Assembly: GCA_030065095.1 (NCBI GenBank)
Contig: JASJDP010000026.1
Span: 1-64,000 of the forward strand
Reading direction: 5' to 3'
Origin: Rhodobacter sp.
Lineage (GTDB): Bacteria > Pseudomonadota > Alphaproteobacteria > Rhodobacterales > Rhodobacteraceae
Length of the DNA: 64,000 nt
In this document: piece after piece, positions 17,446 to 26,585 of the stretch
How positions within the stretch are numbered: the stretch's first letter is position 1
Layout: the number at the start of each line of letters is the position of its first letter
Notes under the pieces: model-generated
The model's input: only the letters and a program-made list of their open reading frames with translations
What the model was told of the DNA's origin: nothing
Database searches by the model: none
Translations under genes and position numbers: made by a program

Positions 17446-17736
17446 TCACCTGCCGTTGTCGCGTTTGATATCGCTGGTATGCCGCAGCTCGTCGTCAGTC
17501 AGTGCATCGACGATCGTATTTCTGGAAGCAAACAGGAAGACCCGCGCACCATGCAGCGCGACGGCAAACCCCCAACCGATAAGCGGCCAGATGGACCAGT
17601 TCGTTCCAGGTGAGGTGAGTATGTTGATGACCACCAACAACGCCATGACCGCGACATAGACAGCGACATGAACGAAAAACTTGTACTTGGCCTCGGCGCG
17701 CGCTCTGGCCCAGTCGTAATTCTCTCTCTGTGGCAT
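17446..17736 (-). CDS. 2TM domain-containing small membrane protein
   Basis: The 96-residue protein has an N-terminal amphipathic stretch, two hydrophobic helices (about residues 21-40 and 46-68) and a polar C-terminus. AEAKYKFFVHVAVYVAV and WPLIGWGFAVALHGARVFLF match the 2TM family found in small membrane proteins and in histidine kinase N-termini. The start at 17736 has a clear GGAAGGA site. Its function is unknown. It is first in a pair with the saccharopine-type reductase. Confidence 0.75.
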   Translation of the reverse strand: MPQRENYDWARARAEAKYKFFVHVAVYVAVMALLVVINILTSPGTNWSIWPLIGWGFAVALHGARVFLFASRNTIVDALTDDELRHTSDIKRDNGR

Positions 17737-18111
17737 CGTTGAATCCTTCCGCCCATCGAAATCGATGCGGCAGGGCATACCGAAAACCGCAGTCATCGGG
17801 GATGACAGAGATCAATCGCGAGCGCAAATTGCCGACATTCCTTCGCCTGCATCATAGGTCCCATTCGATGATCGGCATGCCCATTGGTGCTCAGTCCGGC
17901 AGGAGCCGGAAAGAGCCCAATCCAGATCCCACATGACTTCGCTGGGCGCGCGTGCGGTAACTTTTTCGCTGCGGAACTGCGGGCATCTGCGTCGCGCCGC
18001 CAGGGGCGAGAGCGGTCGTTCACGGAGGTCGTAGATTCACCTGAAATCGATGTCGACCGGGCGGCGGAGACGAATGCCACAGGAAATCAACCTCTAGAAC
18101 GATTGACCCGC
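17737..18111. other. Gene-free spacer
   Basis: 375 bases between two minus-strand genes. It should hold the promoter of the 2TM gene, but I see no convincing -10/-35 pair, repeat or coding frame. Confidence 0.4.
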
Positions 18112-19713
18112 CTACCAGTCTCTTGAGGCCAGATAGTCATCTACCATTTTGTCCAAGTCCGTTTGCCGGTACCAATGCCCGTTGGCCATTACACCCATGC
18201 GCCGCCGCGTTGCACTGACGTCTTCGAGGGGATTGGAGGACAGCAGAATCAGGTCCGCCTGCTTTCCCACGTCAATCGTGCCTTGATCGTTGTCTCCCGT
18301 CATGTTGCCGATAATGTATCCAGCGATTGCCGTCCCGGCGGAAAGCGCTTCAAAACTGGACAGGCCCGCCTCGACCAGCAGTTCCAGCTCACGGTGAATG
18401 TCACTTGGGATCGATCCCTCCGGCGTGAATCCTCCGGCATCCGTCCCGGTGGTGATCGGCACGCCCGCGTCATGCAACGCCTTGACCAGCGCAGACAGAA
18501 ATGGCTGGATTTCGTCCCGCCGGTATTCACCCTGTCCTGCGAACGGACCGAAATGCCGGCCTGCTACCTTCCAACCCTGCACGTAATCGGGGCGGAATGC
18601 GCTGAACCTCGGCTCCGCCAGCGTGCCCTCCAGATCAAGGAGCAGGCGGTAGAGCGCCTCGTCGGTCGACAGGTTTGACACAACGGCAACGCCGTTTCGT
18701 ACCACAAGATCAACCGTCTGCGGAATGCTCACGGCGTCGACAGGATAGTCGCGTAGCGCATCATAGGCAGGATCGGTGTCGACTCCCATGTTGTAGCCGA
18801 CCCAGTGATGCGACAGGAATTCATCCACGTGCGCAACCTCGCGCAACCCCGACGCCAACTGGTCCTCCAGCGGCACCTGGTTCAGGAGATGGCCGATCGA
18901 GTAGAGCCCCTGCGCCTTCGCCTCGGCGGCTCCAGCCAGGAACTGCGACCCGGTCAACCCGTCATAGAGTTTGATCCCGTCATAGCCCTCGACCGCGTAT
19001 CTGAAGATGGTCGACCGAACGGGCCCCGCACGATCCTCGAAGACATGGGCCTGCGGCGCGTCGAAGACCGGGTTCAGCCAATTGAGTGGCGGCAGCTCGG
19101 TTACAAACAACACGCCGCCGACGGCAAGCCCCGACACACCCGCAAGCGTTGCCGACCGTCGCGACCGGAACCGCCTGACACTGGAGACGAGGAGCAGCGC
19201 CAGCACCACGGGCACCCCGATCCGGGCGGCGTTCAGCCCGCGGACAACCGTCCCGATCCCGAGCTCGTCGCCATAATTCCCGACAAGGGTCGGCCCCATG
19301 GCGTAGATCGTCGGCCCCACCAGCTCGCCCGATTGCACCTTCTTGCGCCACTCGAGGGTGATGGGCGGGGCGCCCAGAACCCGGATCGTCGTTGTTCCCT
19401 GGGCCAGGAAGAACAGCAGCTGTTCGGGGTCGCTATAGGCTTTCGAGCCGACGAGATGCATATGCATGTCGGCCAGGCCGGGCATCAGATATCCGCCGCC
19501 GCCGTCCACGATGGTCGCGCCATCGGGAATGTCGACCTCCCCGCGCGGGCCCAGTTCGATGATCGTCTGATCCTCGACCAGCACGACATGGTCCGAGAGC
19601 ACCCTCGCTTCGTCCATCGGGACGACATTCACGTTAAGGAAAGCCGTCGTGTCGGCTATGGCCGCCGACACCAGAAACACGATCAATGCGGCACTCAACC
19701 CGGATGCCCGCAT
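18112..19713 (-). CDS. Amidohydrolase with inserted transmembrane hairpin
   Basis: The 533-residue exported metal-dependent hydrolase has a signal peptide (residues 1-20, cut near AIA-DT). The HxH motif is at H84/H86 (ADMHMHL), a probable carboxylated Lys is in YDGIKLYDG (K248), with later His in SIGHLL and AHVDEFLSHHW, and a catalytic Asp in TGTDAGG. Between the HxH strand and the Lys strand are two hydrophobic segments (about residues 164-178 and 188-206) joined by an Arg-rich turn (VRRFRSRRS). Ordinary amidohydrolases do not have these. The C-terminus returns to the family pattern (IDVGKQADLILLSSNPLED). It is divergent from the TetR gene and shares an operator-like dyad with it. Confidence 0.85.
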   Translation of the reverse strand: MRASGLSAALIVFLVSAAIADTTAFLNVNVVPMDEARVLSDHVVLVEDQTIIELGPRGEVDIPDGATIVDGGGGYLMPGLADMHMHLVGSKAYSDPEQLLFFLAQGTTTIRVLGAPPITLEWRKKVQSGELVGPTIYAMGPTLVGNYGDELGIGTVVRGLNAARIGVPVVLALLLVSSVRRFRSRRSATLAGVSGLAVGGVLFVTELPPLNWLNPVFDAPQAHVFEDRAGPVRSTIFRYAVEGYDGIKLYDGLTGSQFLAGAAEAKAQGLYSIGHLLNQVPLEDQLASGLREVAHVDEFLSHHWVGYNMGVDTDPAYDALRDYPVDAVSIPQTVDLVVRNGVAVVSNLSTDEALYRLLLDLEGTLAEPRFSAFRPDYVQGWKVAGRHFGPFAGQGEYRRDEIQPFLSALVKALHDAGVPITTGTDAGGFTPEGSIPSDIHRELELLVEAGLSSFEALSAGTAIAGYIIGNMTGDNDQGTIDVGKQADLILLSSNPLEDVSATRRRMGVMANGHWYRQTDLDKMVDDYLASRDW

Positions 19714-19772
19714 GGTTCGGCCCCCCAGATAATGGCGCGTTCCGGTGAAGTGTCGCACGTTGACAATTATTA

Positions 19773-19788
19773 AACAATACGTATCGTT
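19773..19788. promoter_or_regulatory. Candidate TetR operator between divergent genes
   Basis: AACAATACGTATCGTT is a near-perfect 16-base palindrome (one mismatched pair) centred on ACGT. It lies between the divergent amidohydrolase and TetR genes. A -35-like TTGACA sits at 19760-19765 on the TetR side, so the dyad would cover the -10 region. Confidence 0.6.
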
Positions 19789-19833
19789 TTAAAAAACTCG
19801 GATGCAAGCGTCGAGATCGAGCAGGGCCTGAAC

Positions 19834-20424
19834 GTGGCGGAACCATCGACGGACAAGAAGCGGTCGCGCGGCCGTCCGCGGAGCCAGAAGACGAAGGACG
19901 GCATTCTCGCCGCCACGCGCGAACTGCTCTTCGCGTCGGGGTATCAGCGCCTGACGATGGAAGGCGTCGCCGCCCGCTCCGGCGCCAGCAAGGCGACAGT
20001 CTATCGCTGGTGGCCGACGAAGGGTGCGCTGGTTCTCGACGCCGCGGCCGATGAAATCTCGATTGGCGTGGTTCCCGATTGCGGGAACACCAGGGACGAA
20101 TTGCAGGAGGCCATCGGTCAACTGATCGAGACGTTTTCGAAGCCCCTTGCCTCCATCGTTATCTTCGCGGCGATTACTACGGCCGAAGCCGACCCTGCCA
20201 TGGCGGCAGCGTTTCGCGAAAAGTACGTGTATCCGTGGAGAGTGTCAGCCGCCGCGGCGATCGACCGGGGTATCGCGCGCGGAGAGATCGCTTCGAAGGA
20301 CCCGCAATTTGTCCTGGACGTTATCGTTGGAACGGTGTTTCAGCGCACATTGGTGATGAAGGAACCAATGACCGACGGTCTTGAAGCCCGGCTTCTTGAG
20401 TTGTTCCTCATCGATGCAGGCTAG
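19834..20424 (+). CDS. TetR/AcrR family transcriptional regulator
   Basis: The 196-residue protein has a basic N-terminus (KKRSRGRPRS) followed by the TetR HTH (about residues 18-65, with GVAARSGASKATVYRWWPTK) and a TetR C-terminal domain of the kind found in proteins with KATVYRWW-type helices. The start is GTG at 19834, with a CAGGG site. Its divergent neighbour is the amidohydrolase with a shared palindrome, so that enzyme is the likely target. Confidence 0.92.
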   Translation: MAEPSTDKKRSRGRPRSQKTKDGILAATRELLFASGYQRLTMEGVAARSGASKATVYRWWPTKGALVLDAAADEISIGVVPDCGNTRDELQEAIGQLIETFSKPLASIVIFAAITTAEADPAMAAAFREKYVYPWRVSAAAAIDRGIARGEIASKDPQFVLDVIVGTVFQRTLVMKEPMTDGLEARLLELFLIDAG

Positions 20425-20602
20425 ACGTTGATTCTGTTCTATCCCGCTCAGTCCGATTGCACCAAACAGTCGCGGAGTTCGGAGAGCCCGTGTCGTAGGT
20501 TTTTCACTGTGATCGGACCGCCCAGGCAAACAGGAAGCTTTTCTTCTGCTGTGCCAGTGACCGTAAAAAACGCTCGGCATGAGGCCGATGGATTGACCTG
20601 CC

Positions 20603-20974
20603 ATGCGCGCCAAGACCTCTGCCCGGCTGAGTCCGTCCGGAAGCGAGAGCCAAATGTTGAATGCATCCTCATCGCTGTCGAGACCGGTGCCGCCGGGCAA
20701 GCGGGGGATCGTACCGGCTCTGTCAGCAAAGCAGCACTATGTCCGCGTCCATACCGCGCGAGGCAACGATCTGTTTCTGACCCGTCTTGCCGACGCAATC
20801 GACCAATTCAAAGCCGAAGCGAGCCCGCGAATTCACCGATCCCATTGGGTGCGGAAAGCGGCCGCGCAGGAGATGGCGACTAGGGAGGGGCGTCCGTTCC
20901 TGCGGCTATTGAACGGACCCGAATTGCCAGTCTCCCGCAGCTACAGTGGCGCCGTGAAGGAGGCGTTCCCGTAG
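20603..20974 (+). pseudogene. Remnant of a LytTR-domain regulator
   Basis: From about codon 27 the frame reads as a LytTR DNA-binding domain: QHYVRVHTARGNDLFLTRL, a variant of the usual HRSWWV as HRSHWVRKAA, and a final ELPVSRSYSGAVKEAF. The N-terminal membrane or receiver part expected in such proteins is absent, and upstream residues are not family-like. The domain ends at its normal place. A truncated relic is the simplest reading. A stand-alone LytTR protein is possible but lacks a good start. Confidence 0.6.
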
Positions 20975-20979
20975 ACGAA

Positions 20980-20997
20980 CGGTCCGAATTCGGACCG
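20980..20997. repeat. Perfect 18-base palindrome
   Basis: CGGTCCGAATTCGGACCG is a perfect dyad. With flanking GAA/TTC the hairpin extends further with one interruption (GAACGG...CCGTCCGTTC). It begins six bases after the LytTR remnant's stop codon and has no T-run, so it may be an operator or a poor terminator. Confidence 0.6.
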
Positions 20998-21282
20998 TCC
21001 GTTCATTGCAGGCAGGGTAACGAATGGCCACTCGTGCAGTGGAACCGCAACTGGTTCGGCCAGGCAGGGTCCGGGCGCTTCGCCCCGACCGATTTTCCGG
21101 AAAACCGTGATTTCCGGGATCGATAACCGAACGGGAAGACAGAAAGCGGCTCTAACTGCACCCAGCGGGCGCCGCCGCGCTGGCGATTTCCGTGATCGCT
21201 GTGTCGCGTTCGATCGGCGTGTTCAGCGATCTTGCGACCGTTCTGCGAATTTTCTTGCAGTCGAGTGTTCTTGTCGCGGTCG
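20998..21282. other. Gene-free spacer before the archease remnant
   Basis: Nothing recognisable in about 285 bases. The N-terminal half of archease would be expected near its 3' end but was not found in any frame. Confidence 0.4.
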
Positions 21283-21621
21283 ATGGTAATACTTGTTCTC
21301 TGGTGGCTCGGAATGAGATCAACTGAAAGTGGCAGCGCTCAATCCGATTCGGAGTTAGGCAATTGGAAGCTCCGCACCTATTTTCCGGCACTGGCTCTGC
21401 ATGCGACACTGATCTATGAATTGGCGACCCGGCGAATGCTGTTTCGCGACTTCCAGGTGGAGATTGTTGGCGAACCCCAGAGCACCCGGGCGACCGGTGA
21501 GGCGGTGGACACGCAACGGCATGCCCCTGCGGTGGAACCGAACGGAGCCACGATGACGGACCTTGTGGTTGCCCAAAGGGCGGGCGGCTGGTGGGTCGCG
21601 CAAAGTGTCATCGATATTTAG
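21283..21621 (+). pseudogene. N-terminally truncated archease
   Basis: From about 21400 to the stop at 21621 the frame matches the C-terminal half of archease, the RtcB cofactor that speeds guanylylation of the ligase: LIYELATRRMLFRDFQVEI, GEAVDTQRHAPAVE, GATMTDLVVAQRAGGW and the terminal WVAQSVIDI. The N-terminal half, including the metal-binding Asp of the usual HTADV-like motif, is missing and replaced by unrelated sequence after an ATG at 21283. It ends 11 bases before rtcB, the normal arrangement for an archease-rtcB pair. A truncated product without the metal site would not be expected to work. Confidence 0.7.
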
Positions 21622-21632
21622 CGAGGACTGAG

Positions 21633-23063
21633 ATGGACCTAGCGCAATTCGAACAGACCGCACCATTTGCCTGGCAAATCCCGAAACAGGGCGCAATGCG
21701 GGTACCGGCAACGATCTTCGCGGACGAACCCCTATTGAAGGACATGGATGAAAAGGTCGGCGAGCAAATTCGCAATGTTGCCAGCCTGCCCGGTATTGTC
21801 GCCGCGGCCTATGCCATGCCGGACGCACATTGGGGCTATGGCTTTCCGATCGGAGGCGTCGCCGCGTTTGACGCCGAAGAGGGCGGCGTGGTTTCAGCCG
21901 GCGGCGTCGGGTTCGATATCTCATGCGGCGTGCGGCTCTTGACCACGGCGCTTTCCGCCGACGACATTCGCGCGACGCAGGAAACGCTCGCCCACGAGTT
22001 GTCGCGCGCGATTCCCGCGGGCGTCGGCAGCCGCGGCCGCATCCATTTAGATCAAGCGCAGATGAGCGCGATGCTCTCCGGCGGCGCAGGCTGGGCGGTC
22101 GAGCAAGGCTACGGAAAACCAGAGGACCTGGAGCGAATCGAAGAGCACGGGACCATGGCCGGCGCCACGGCCAACGTGGTTTCGGAAAAAGCGCGCCGCC
22201 GCCAGCAGGATGAGATGGGAACGCTGGGGGCGGGCAACCATTACCTGGAGGTCCAATTCGTCGACCAGGTATTGGATGTGGAGACCGCCGAAGGTTACGG
22301 CCTTCACGCGGGTCAAGCGGTTATCATGATCCACTGCGGCTCGCGCGGGCTCGGCCACCAGATCGGCACCGAGTATTTACGCGAAATGGCGCTCGCCGCC
22401 CCCGGCCACGGCATCGACTTGCCCGACCCGGAGCTGGCCTGCGCACCGATCGTGTCCGAACTGGGGCAGCGCTATCTTGGGGTGATGCGCGCCGGAATCA
22501 ATTGCGCGCTCGCCAACCGGCAGATCCTGGCACATCTCGCCGGTGACGTCTTTGACCGTTTCTTCCCTGGGGTGAGGCTCGACCTCGTCTACGACGTCTC
22601 GCACAACACGTGCAAGGCAGAGACCCACCAGATCGACGGCGAAACCAAGCACGTCTTCGTACACCGCAAAGGTGCTACGCGCGCCTTCGGGCCCGACCAT
22701 GCCAATATCCCCGAGGCGCTCCGTCCCTTCGGCCAACCGGTGCTGGTCGGCGGCAGCATGGGCACCGAATCCTGGGTTCTGGCCGGTGACGCCCGGTCCG
22801 AGGCTGGTTCGCTCGGCTCCGCCTGCCACGGCGCGGGCCGCGCCATGAGCCGGCACAAGGCGGCGAAGCTTTGGACCGGCAGCGGGATCATCAAAGACCT
22901 TGCCGAGCGCGGGATCACCGTCAAGAGCCCGTCGAAACGAGGCGTCGCCGAAGAGGCCCCGGGCGCCTACAAGAGCGTTGCGCGAGTCGTGGAAGTCGCC
23001 GAAAAGGCCGGGCTCGCGCGCCGTGTCGCCCGGTTGAAGCCGATGATCTGCATCAAGGGCTAG
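21633..23063 (+). CDS. rtcB: RtcB-type RNA ligase
   Basis: The 476-residue protein joins RNA 2',3'-cyclic phosphate or 3'-phosphate ends to 5'-OH ends using GTP and Mn2+. The metal site is visible in GFDISCGVR (D95, C98), IHCGSRGLGHQIG and DVSHNTCK. The GMP-accepting His lies in HGAGRAMSR. The start at 21633 has a GAGGA site. The usual helper archease is only a fragment directly upstream, so this ligase may act alone as E. coli RtcB does. An alpha/beta hydrolase and a CapA-like gene follow on the same strand. Confidence 0.93.
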   Translation: MDLAQFEQTAPFAWQIPKQGAMRVPATIFADEPLLKDMDEKVGEQIRNVASLPGIVAAAYAMPDAHWGYGFPIGGVAAFDAEEGGVVSAGGVGFDISCGVRLLTTALSADDIRATQETLAHELSRAIPAGVGSRGRIHLDQAQMSAMLSGGAGWAVEQGYGKPEDLERIEEHGTMAGATANVVSEKARRRQQDEMGTLGAGNHYLEVQFVDQVLDVETAEGYGLHAGQAVIMIHCGSRGLGHQIGTEYLREMALAAPGHGIDLPDPELACAPIVSELGQRYLGVMRAGINCALANRQILAHLAGDVFDRFFPGVRLDLVYDVSHNTCKAETHQIDGETKHVFVHRKGATRAFGPDHANIPEALRPFGQPVLVGGSMGTESWVLAGDARSEAGSLGSACHGAGRAMSRHKAAKLWTGSGIIKDLAERGITVKSPSKRGVAEEAPGAYKSVARVVEVAEKAGLARRVARLKPMICIKG

Positions 23064-23130
23064 GCAAAGCCGACGGACCGGTTTGACCCCGGTCAAGGCA
23101 CCTTTGCCGCGAACTGCTACATGGAAATCC

Positions 23131-23790
23131 ATGACCGATCTGCAAACCTCACCCGTCGCCATTGAATGCGCGGCCGCAAAGGTCACGCTGCCCGGCGACC
23201 TGACCCTGCCGAACGACCCCGTGGGCCTCGTCATATTCGCCCACGGCAGCGGCAGCAGCCGGCTCAGCCCACGCAACACCATGGTGGCCCGCAGCCTCGC
23301 CGAGCGCGGCTTCGCCACGCTTCTTTTCGATCTCTTGACCGAGGCCGAGGCGATGGACCGGCGCAACGTCTTCGACATCCCTCTGCTTGCGGACCGGGTT
23401 GTCGACGCCGTCGGCTGGGCAAAATCCGACCCTCGGGTAAAACGACTGCCCGTCGGTCTCTTCGGCGCCAGCACCGGAGCCGCCGCCGCGCTGGTAGCAG
23501 CGGCGCAGGTGCCCGGGGACGTCGCGGCCGTGGTCTCCCGCGGCGGACGGCCCGATCTGGCCGACACCGCCCTGCCGCAGGTCCAGGCCGCCACACGCCT
23601 CGTCGTCGGCGGCGCCGACCACGGTGTGATCGAGCTGAATGAGGCCGCCTACCAGCGCCTGACCTGCGAGACCCGGCTCGACATCGTTCCGGGCGCCACG
23701 CATCTCTTTGAGGAACCCGGTGCGCTGGAGGCCGTGGTCGACCTCGCGGCTGCCTGGTTCCGCGACCATTTCGCCGCCACCGACACATGA
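23131..23790 (+). CDS. Dienelactone hydrolase-like alpha/beta hydrolase
   Basis: The 219-residue protein shows LVIFAHGSGSSRLSPRN (oxyanion region, about residues 33-49), the nucleophile elbow GASTG (about 112-116), a late Asp in VGGADHGVIELN and His in GATHLFEEPG. This subgroup often occurs in operons with phosphoribosyltransferase or stress genes and has no settled substrate. The ATG at 23131 is chosen over the frame's earlier start. It overlaps the CapA-like gene by four bases. Confidence 0.85.
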   Translation: MTDLQTSPVAIECAAAKVTLPGDLTLPNDPVGLVIFAHGSGSSRLSPRNTMVARSLAERGFATLLFDLLTEAEAMDRRNVFDIPLLADRVVDAVGWAKSDPRVKRLPVGLFGASTGAAAALVAAAQVPGDVAAVVSRGGRPDLADTALPQVQAATRLVVGGADHGVIELNEAAYQRLTCETRLDIVPGATHLFEEPGALEAVVDLAAAWFRDHFAATDT

Positions 23791-24893
23791 CACCCAACCT
23801 CCGGCTGTTCCTTGCCGGCGACGTCATGGTGGGCCGCGGCATCGACCAGATCTTGCCACATCCCGGCGACCCGACCCTCTATGAGAGCTACCTCAACTCC
23901 GCCGCGGACTACGTCGCGCTGGCCGAGCGCCGGTGCGGAGCGATCCCCCGCGCCGTTCGCGCGGATTACGTCTGGGGCGATCTTGTGAGCGATCTGCAAC
24001 AGCGACACTGTGACCTCAGGCTAGTCAACCTCGAAACTGCAATCACTGCCACGGGCCGGCCCGAACCCAAGGGCATTAACTATCGCATGCACCCCGCGAA
24101 CGCCTCCGTCCTGACCGCGGCCGGCATCGATGCCTGCATCCTCGCCAATAACCACGTCCTCGACTGGGGCCGCCCTGGCCTCGCCGAGACGCTGCAGGTC
24201 CTCAAGGACACCGGTGTCGCCCAAAGCGGGGCCGGCCACACCCGCGACGAAGCCGCCACGCCACTGGTGCTGACGACACCCGGCAAACCGCGCGTTCTGC
24301 TTCTCGCCTACGCCGCCCTCTCCAGCGGCGTCCCGTCGAGCTGGGCCGCCGGGCCGCAGATGCCGGGGGTGAATCTTCTGCCCGCCGATCTCGACGAGAC
24401 GATTGCCGCGGCCCGCGCATCGCTGGGAGCGGTCCGCCAGGACGGCGACGTTGTAATCATATCCCTCCATTGGGGAGGCAATTGGGGCTACCGCATAGAC
24501 CCCGAGGAGCGTGCCCTGGCCCATGCTCTGATCGACACTGCCGATGTCGACATCGTGTACGGCCATTCTTCGCATCACCCGAAAGCGATGGAGGTCCACA
24601 GCGGCAAGCTTATCCTCTACGGCTGCGGCGACCTGATAAACGACTACGAAGGGATCGGCGGGCACGACCAGTACCGCAGCGATTTGGTGCTGGCCTACGT
24701 TGTCGATCTTTTGCCGAAGTCCGGCACTCTTGGAGCCCTGACGATGATCCCTTACCGAATACATGCCTTCCGGCTGAAACGCGCCGACGCGGGCGAGGCG
24801 CAATGGCTTGCCGACATGCTGGATCGCGAGTGCTTGGCCTTCGGCGGCCACGTCTCCCTGGCACCCGATCTCACCCTCCTGCTGTCCCGGTGA
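23787..24893 (+). CDS. CapA family metallophosphoesterase-like protein
   Basis: The 368-residue protein has the CapA/poly-gamma-glutamate-associated pattern: FLAGDVMVGRGIDQI (residues 6-20), DLRLVNLETAIT, ILANNHVLDWGRPGL (conserved NNH), SLHWGGNWGYRI and YGHSSHHPKAMEV. CapA proteins are calcineurin-like hydrolases; some take part in capsule polyglutamate synthesis, but most stand-alone proteobacterial ones are uncharacterised. There is no clear signal peptide. It is translationally coupled (ATGA) to the hydrolase and likely co-transcribed with rtcB. Confidence 0.88.
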   Translation: MTPNLRLFLAGDVMVGRGIDQILPHPGDPTLYESYLNSAADYVALAERRCGAIPRAVRADYVWGDLVSDLQQRHCDLRLVNLETAITATGRPEPKGINYRMHPANASVLTAAGIDACILANNHVLDWGRPGLAETLQVLKDTGVAQSGAGHTRDEAATPLVLTTPGKPRVLLLAYAALSSGVPSSWAAGPQMPGVNLLPADLDETIAAARASLGAVRQDGDVVIISLHWGGNWGYRIDPEERALAHALIDTADVDIVYGHSSHHPKAMEVHSGKLILYGCGDLINDYEGIGGHDQYRSDLVLAYVVDLLPKSGTLGALTMIPYRIHAFRLKRADAGEAQWLADMLDRECLAFGGHVSLAPDLTLLLSR

Positions 24894-25367
24894 CTGCGTC
24901 ACACGGAGTTGTGCAGAATTTGCCACGCAACTTCGCAGCAGACCGCTTTTTCAAGCTAGATGCGGCGTTTGAACGGCGGATTGCTCCGGTATTGGATATG
25001 CAACCAATTGCTCGATCCAGGAACGGACCTCGTCGGGCTTGCCGCTGTCCGGCCTGAATCCGGACATAAACAACCCGGGTTTTGCAGCTAACGCCTATCG
25101 TCGGTGGCAACGCTGTTTGCAGAGGAAACCGAATGGGACGTGTGGGATCAGAGGATCGAATGGCCATTTGGGGCCGTCGGAAACTCTTTGAATTGCTTCG
25201 TCGAAGAAACCTCGCCGATTGCAGATCGCAACATAGAACGGACCTGACCGACTTTCAGGACACCCCGGATCTTGCACCGTTGCCGCTGTTCAAACCGCTG
25301 CAGCCAAGTCGGATTCTTCGCCCATCGTCTCCTGGACGATCTTCGGGCCATCGGACCATTTGAAAGC
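24894..25367. other. Spacer between converging genes, with a short hairpin
   Basis: 474 bases without a recognisable gene. A perfect 7-base-arm inverted repeat, TGTCCGG and CCGGACA separated by 7 bases, lies at 25046-25066 and may help end transcription. Confidence 0.4.
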
Positions 25368-26585
25368 TCACCTGCTCCGGAGCGTGCCCGTGTCCGCAAG
25401 AGCAAGCGCTGCAAAAAATGCCATTGCCCCGCCAACGGCAAGCGTTCCGAAGGCAATGGCCCATTCGAATGCACCAGGCATCAAATCGAGGGTCAATCCG
25501 AACAGCACGGGCGATATCGCACCGCCGCCGATCCCGAGAATTGAACGGATTCCCAGAACACGGCCAAGGCTCTTCGCCGGCACGGCCTCCGTCATTGCCG
25601 CGGAAAGCACCGCGCTGTCGCCGATGGTCGCGAAGCCGTAGATGGCAACAGCTCCCAGTAAAACGAATGCCGGTGCGTTCACCAACCATCCGAGCGTCAG
25701 CGACAGCGACAGGCCGAGAATGGCAAATCCGATCAGAACCGGCCGGACGCCGAAACGGTCTGCCGCATATCCGGAGAGGAACGACGCAAAGAAGCCTGAA
25801 CCGTGCAGGCATAGCGCCGTCCAAAGACCCAACTCGACCCCAGACACCTGTCCATCGAGCAAGAGCGCGGTTGCGAGAAAGGCCGGGACCCAGGCCCACA
25901 TACCAAACAGCTCCCAGCAATGGCCAACGTAGCCCACGGTCAACAGGACGGTTGTGCGCCGGTGTGCGCCCGGATTTTCATTCGATGGAGAAGGAGAGGC
26001 CGTGTTCGTGACGCTGGCTTGCCTGGTTGCGAGATAGGTCAGGAGATATCCGGCGGCGGCAAGCCCCGCCGTGGCGATGAACGCGGCCTGATAGCTGTGG
26101 AGTGTAACCAGGGTCGTCGACAGGAAGATCGACACGACATATCCCGCCGACATTCCGGCGAGGATCCACCCCACAGACGCATTCCTGCGTTCCGGCCGCG
26201 CCTCGGCGGAGACCAGCAGGATGGCCGGAATGTAGGTACCTCCCTGGGAGAGCCCGACCAGCGCCATCAAAATGAGTGCCGTCTCATACGATCTGGCGCC
26301 GATGGCGAATACGAGCGCGGCCAAAGCGGAACAGGCGGTCGACCAGAGCAACACGCGCCTTGCGTCAAACCGATCGCAAAGCGGCGACACGATGAGAAGA
26401 GACACCGCAAAGGCAAGAGTGAAGGCACCTTGTACGATGCCGGCCTCGACCGCCGACATATCCCAGGCTGACAGGAGCGTGCTGAGGCACGCGGGATAGG
26501 TCATCGTAATGGCCGTTGTGCAAATGCGCGCCAGCACCATCAGTCTCAGGTGCGAGGTCTCCCGCGGGGCCCGTCGAGTTGTCAT
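25368..26585 (-). CDS. Major facilitator superfamily transporter
   Basis: The 405-residue inner-membrane protein has 12 predicted helices and the MFS loop motif between helices 2 and 3 as SPLCDRFDARRVLLW (about residues 68-82). A similar motif follows in the second half (GYAADRFGVRPVLIG). A hydrophilic central loop rich in Ser/Asn/Pro separates the halves near residue 205. The substrate is unknown. It is divergent from the M20 peptidase gene across a 306-base spacer. Confidence 0.88.
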   Translation of the reverse strand: MTTRRAPRETSHLRLMVLARICTTAITMTYPACLSTLLSAWDMSAVEAGIVQGAFTLAFAVSLLIVSPLCDRFDARRVLLWSTACSALAALVFAIGARSYETALILMALVGLSQGGTYIPAILLVSAEARPERRNASVGWILAGMSAGYVVSIFLSTTLVTLHSYQAAFIATAGLAAAGYLLTYLATRQASVTNTASPSPSNENPGAHRRTTVLLTVGYVGHCWELFGMWAWVPAFLATALLLDGQVSGVELGLWTALCLHGSGFFASFLSGYAADRFGVRPVLIGFAILGLSLSLTLGWLVNAPAFVLLGAVAIYGFATIGDSAVLSAAMTEAVPAKSLGRVLGIRSILGIGGGAISPVLFGLTLDLMPGAFEWAIAFGTLAVGGAMAFFAALALADTGTLRSR

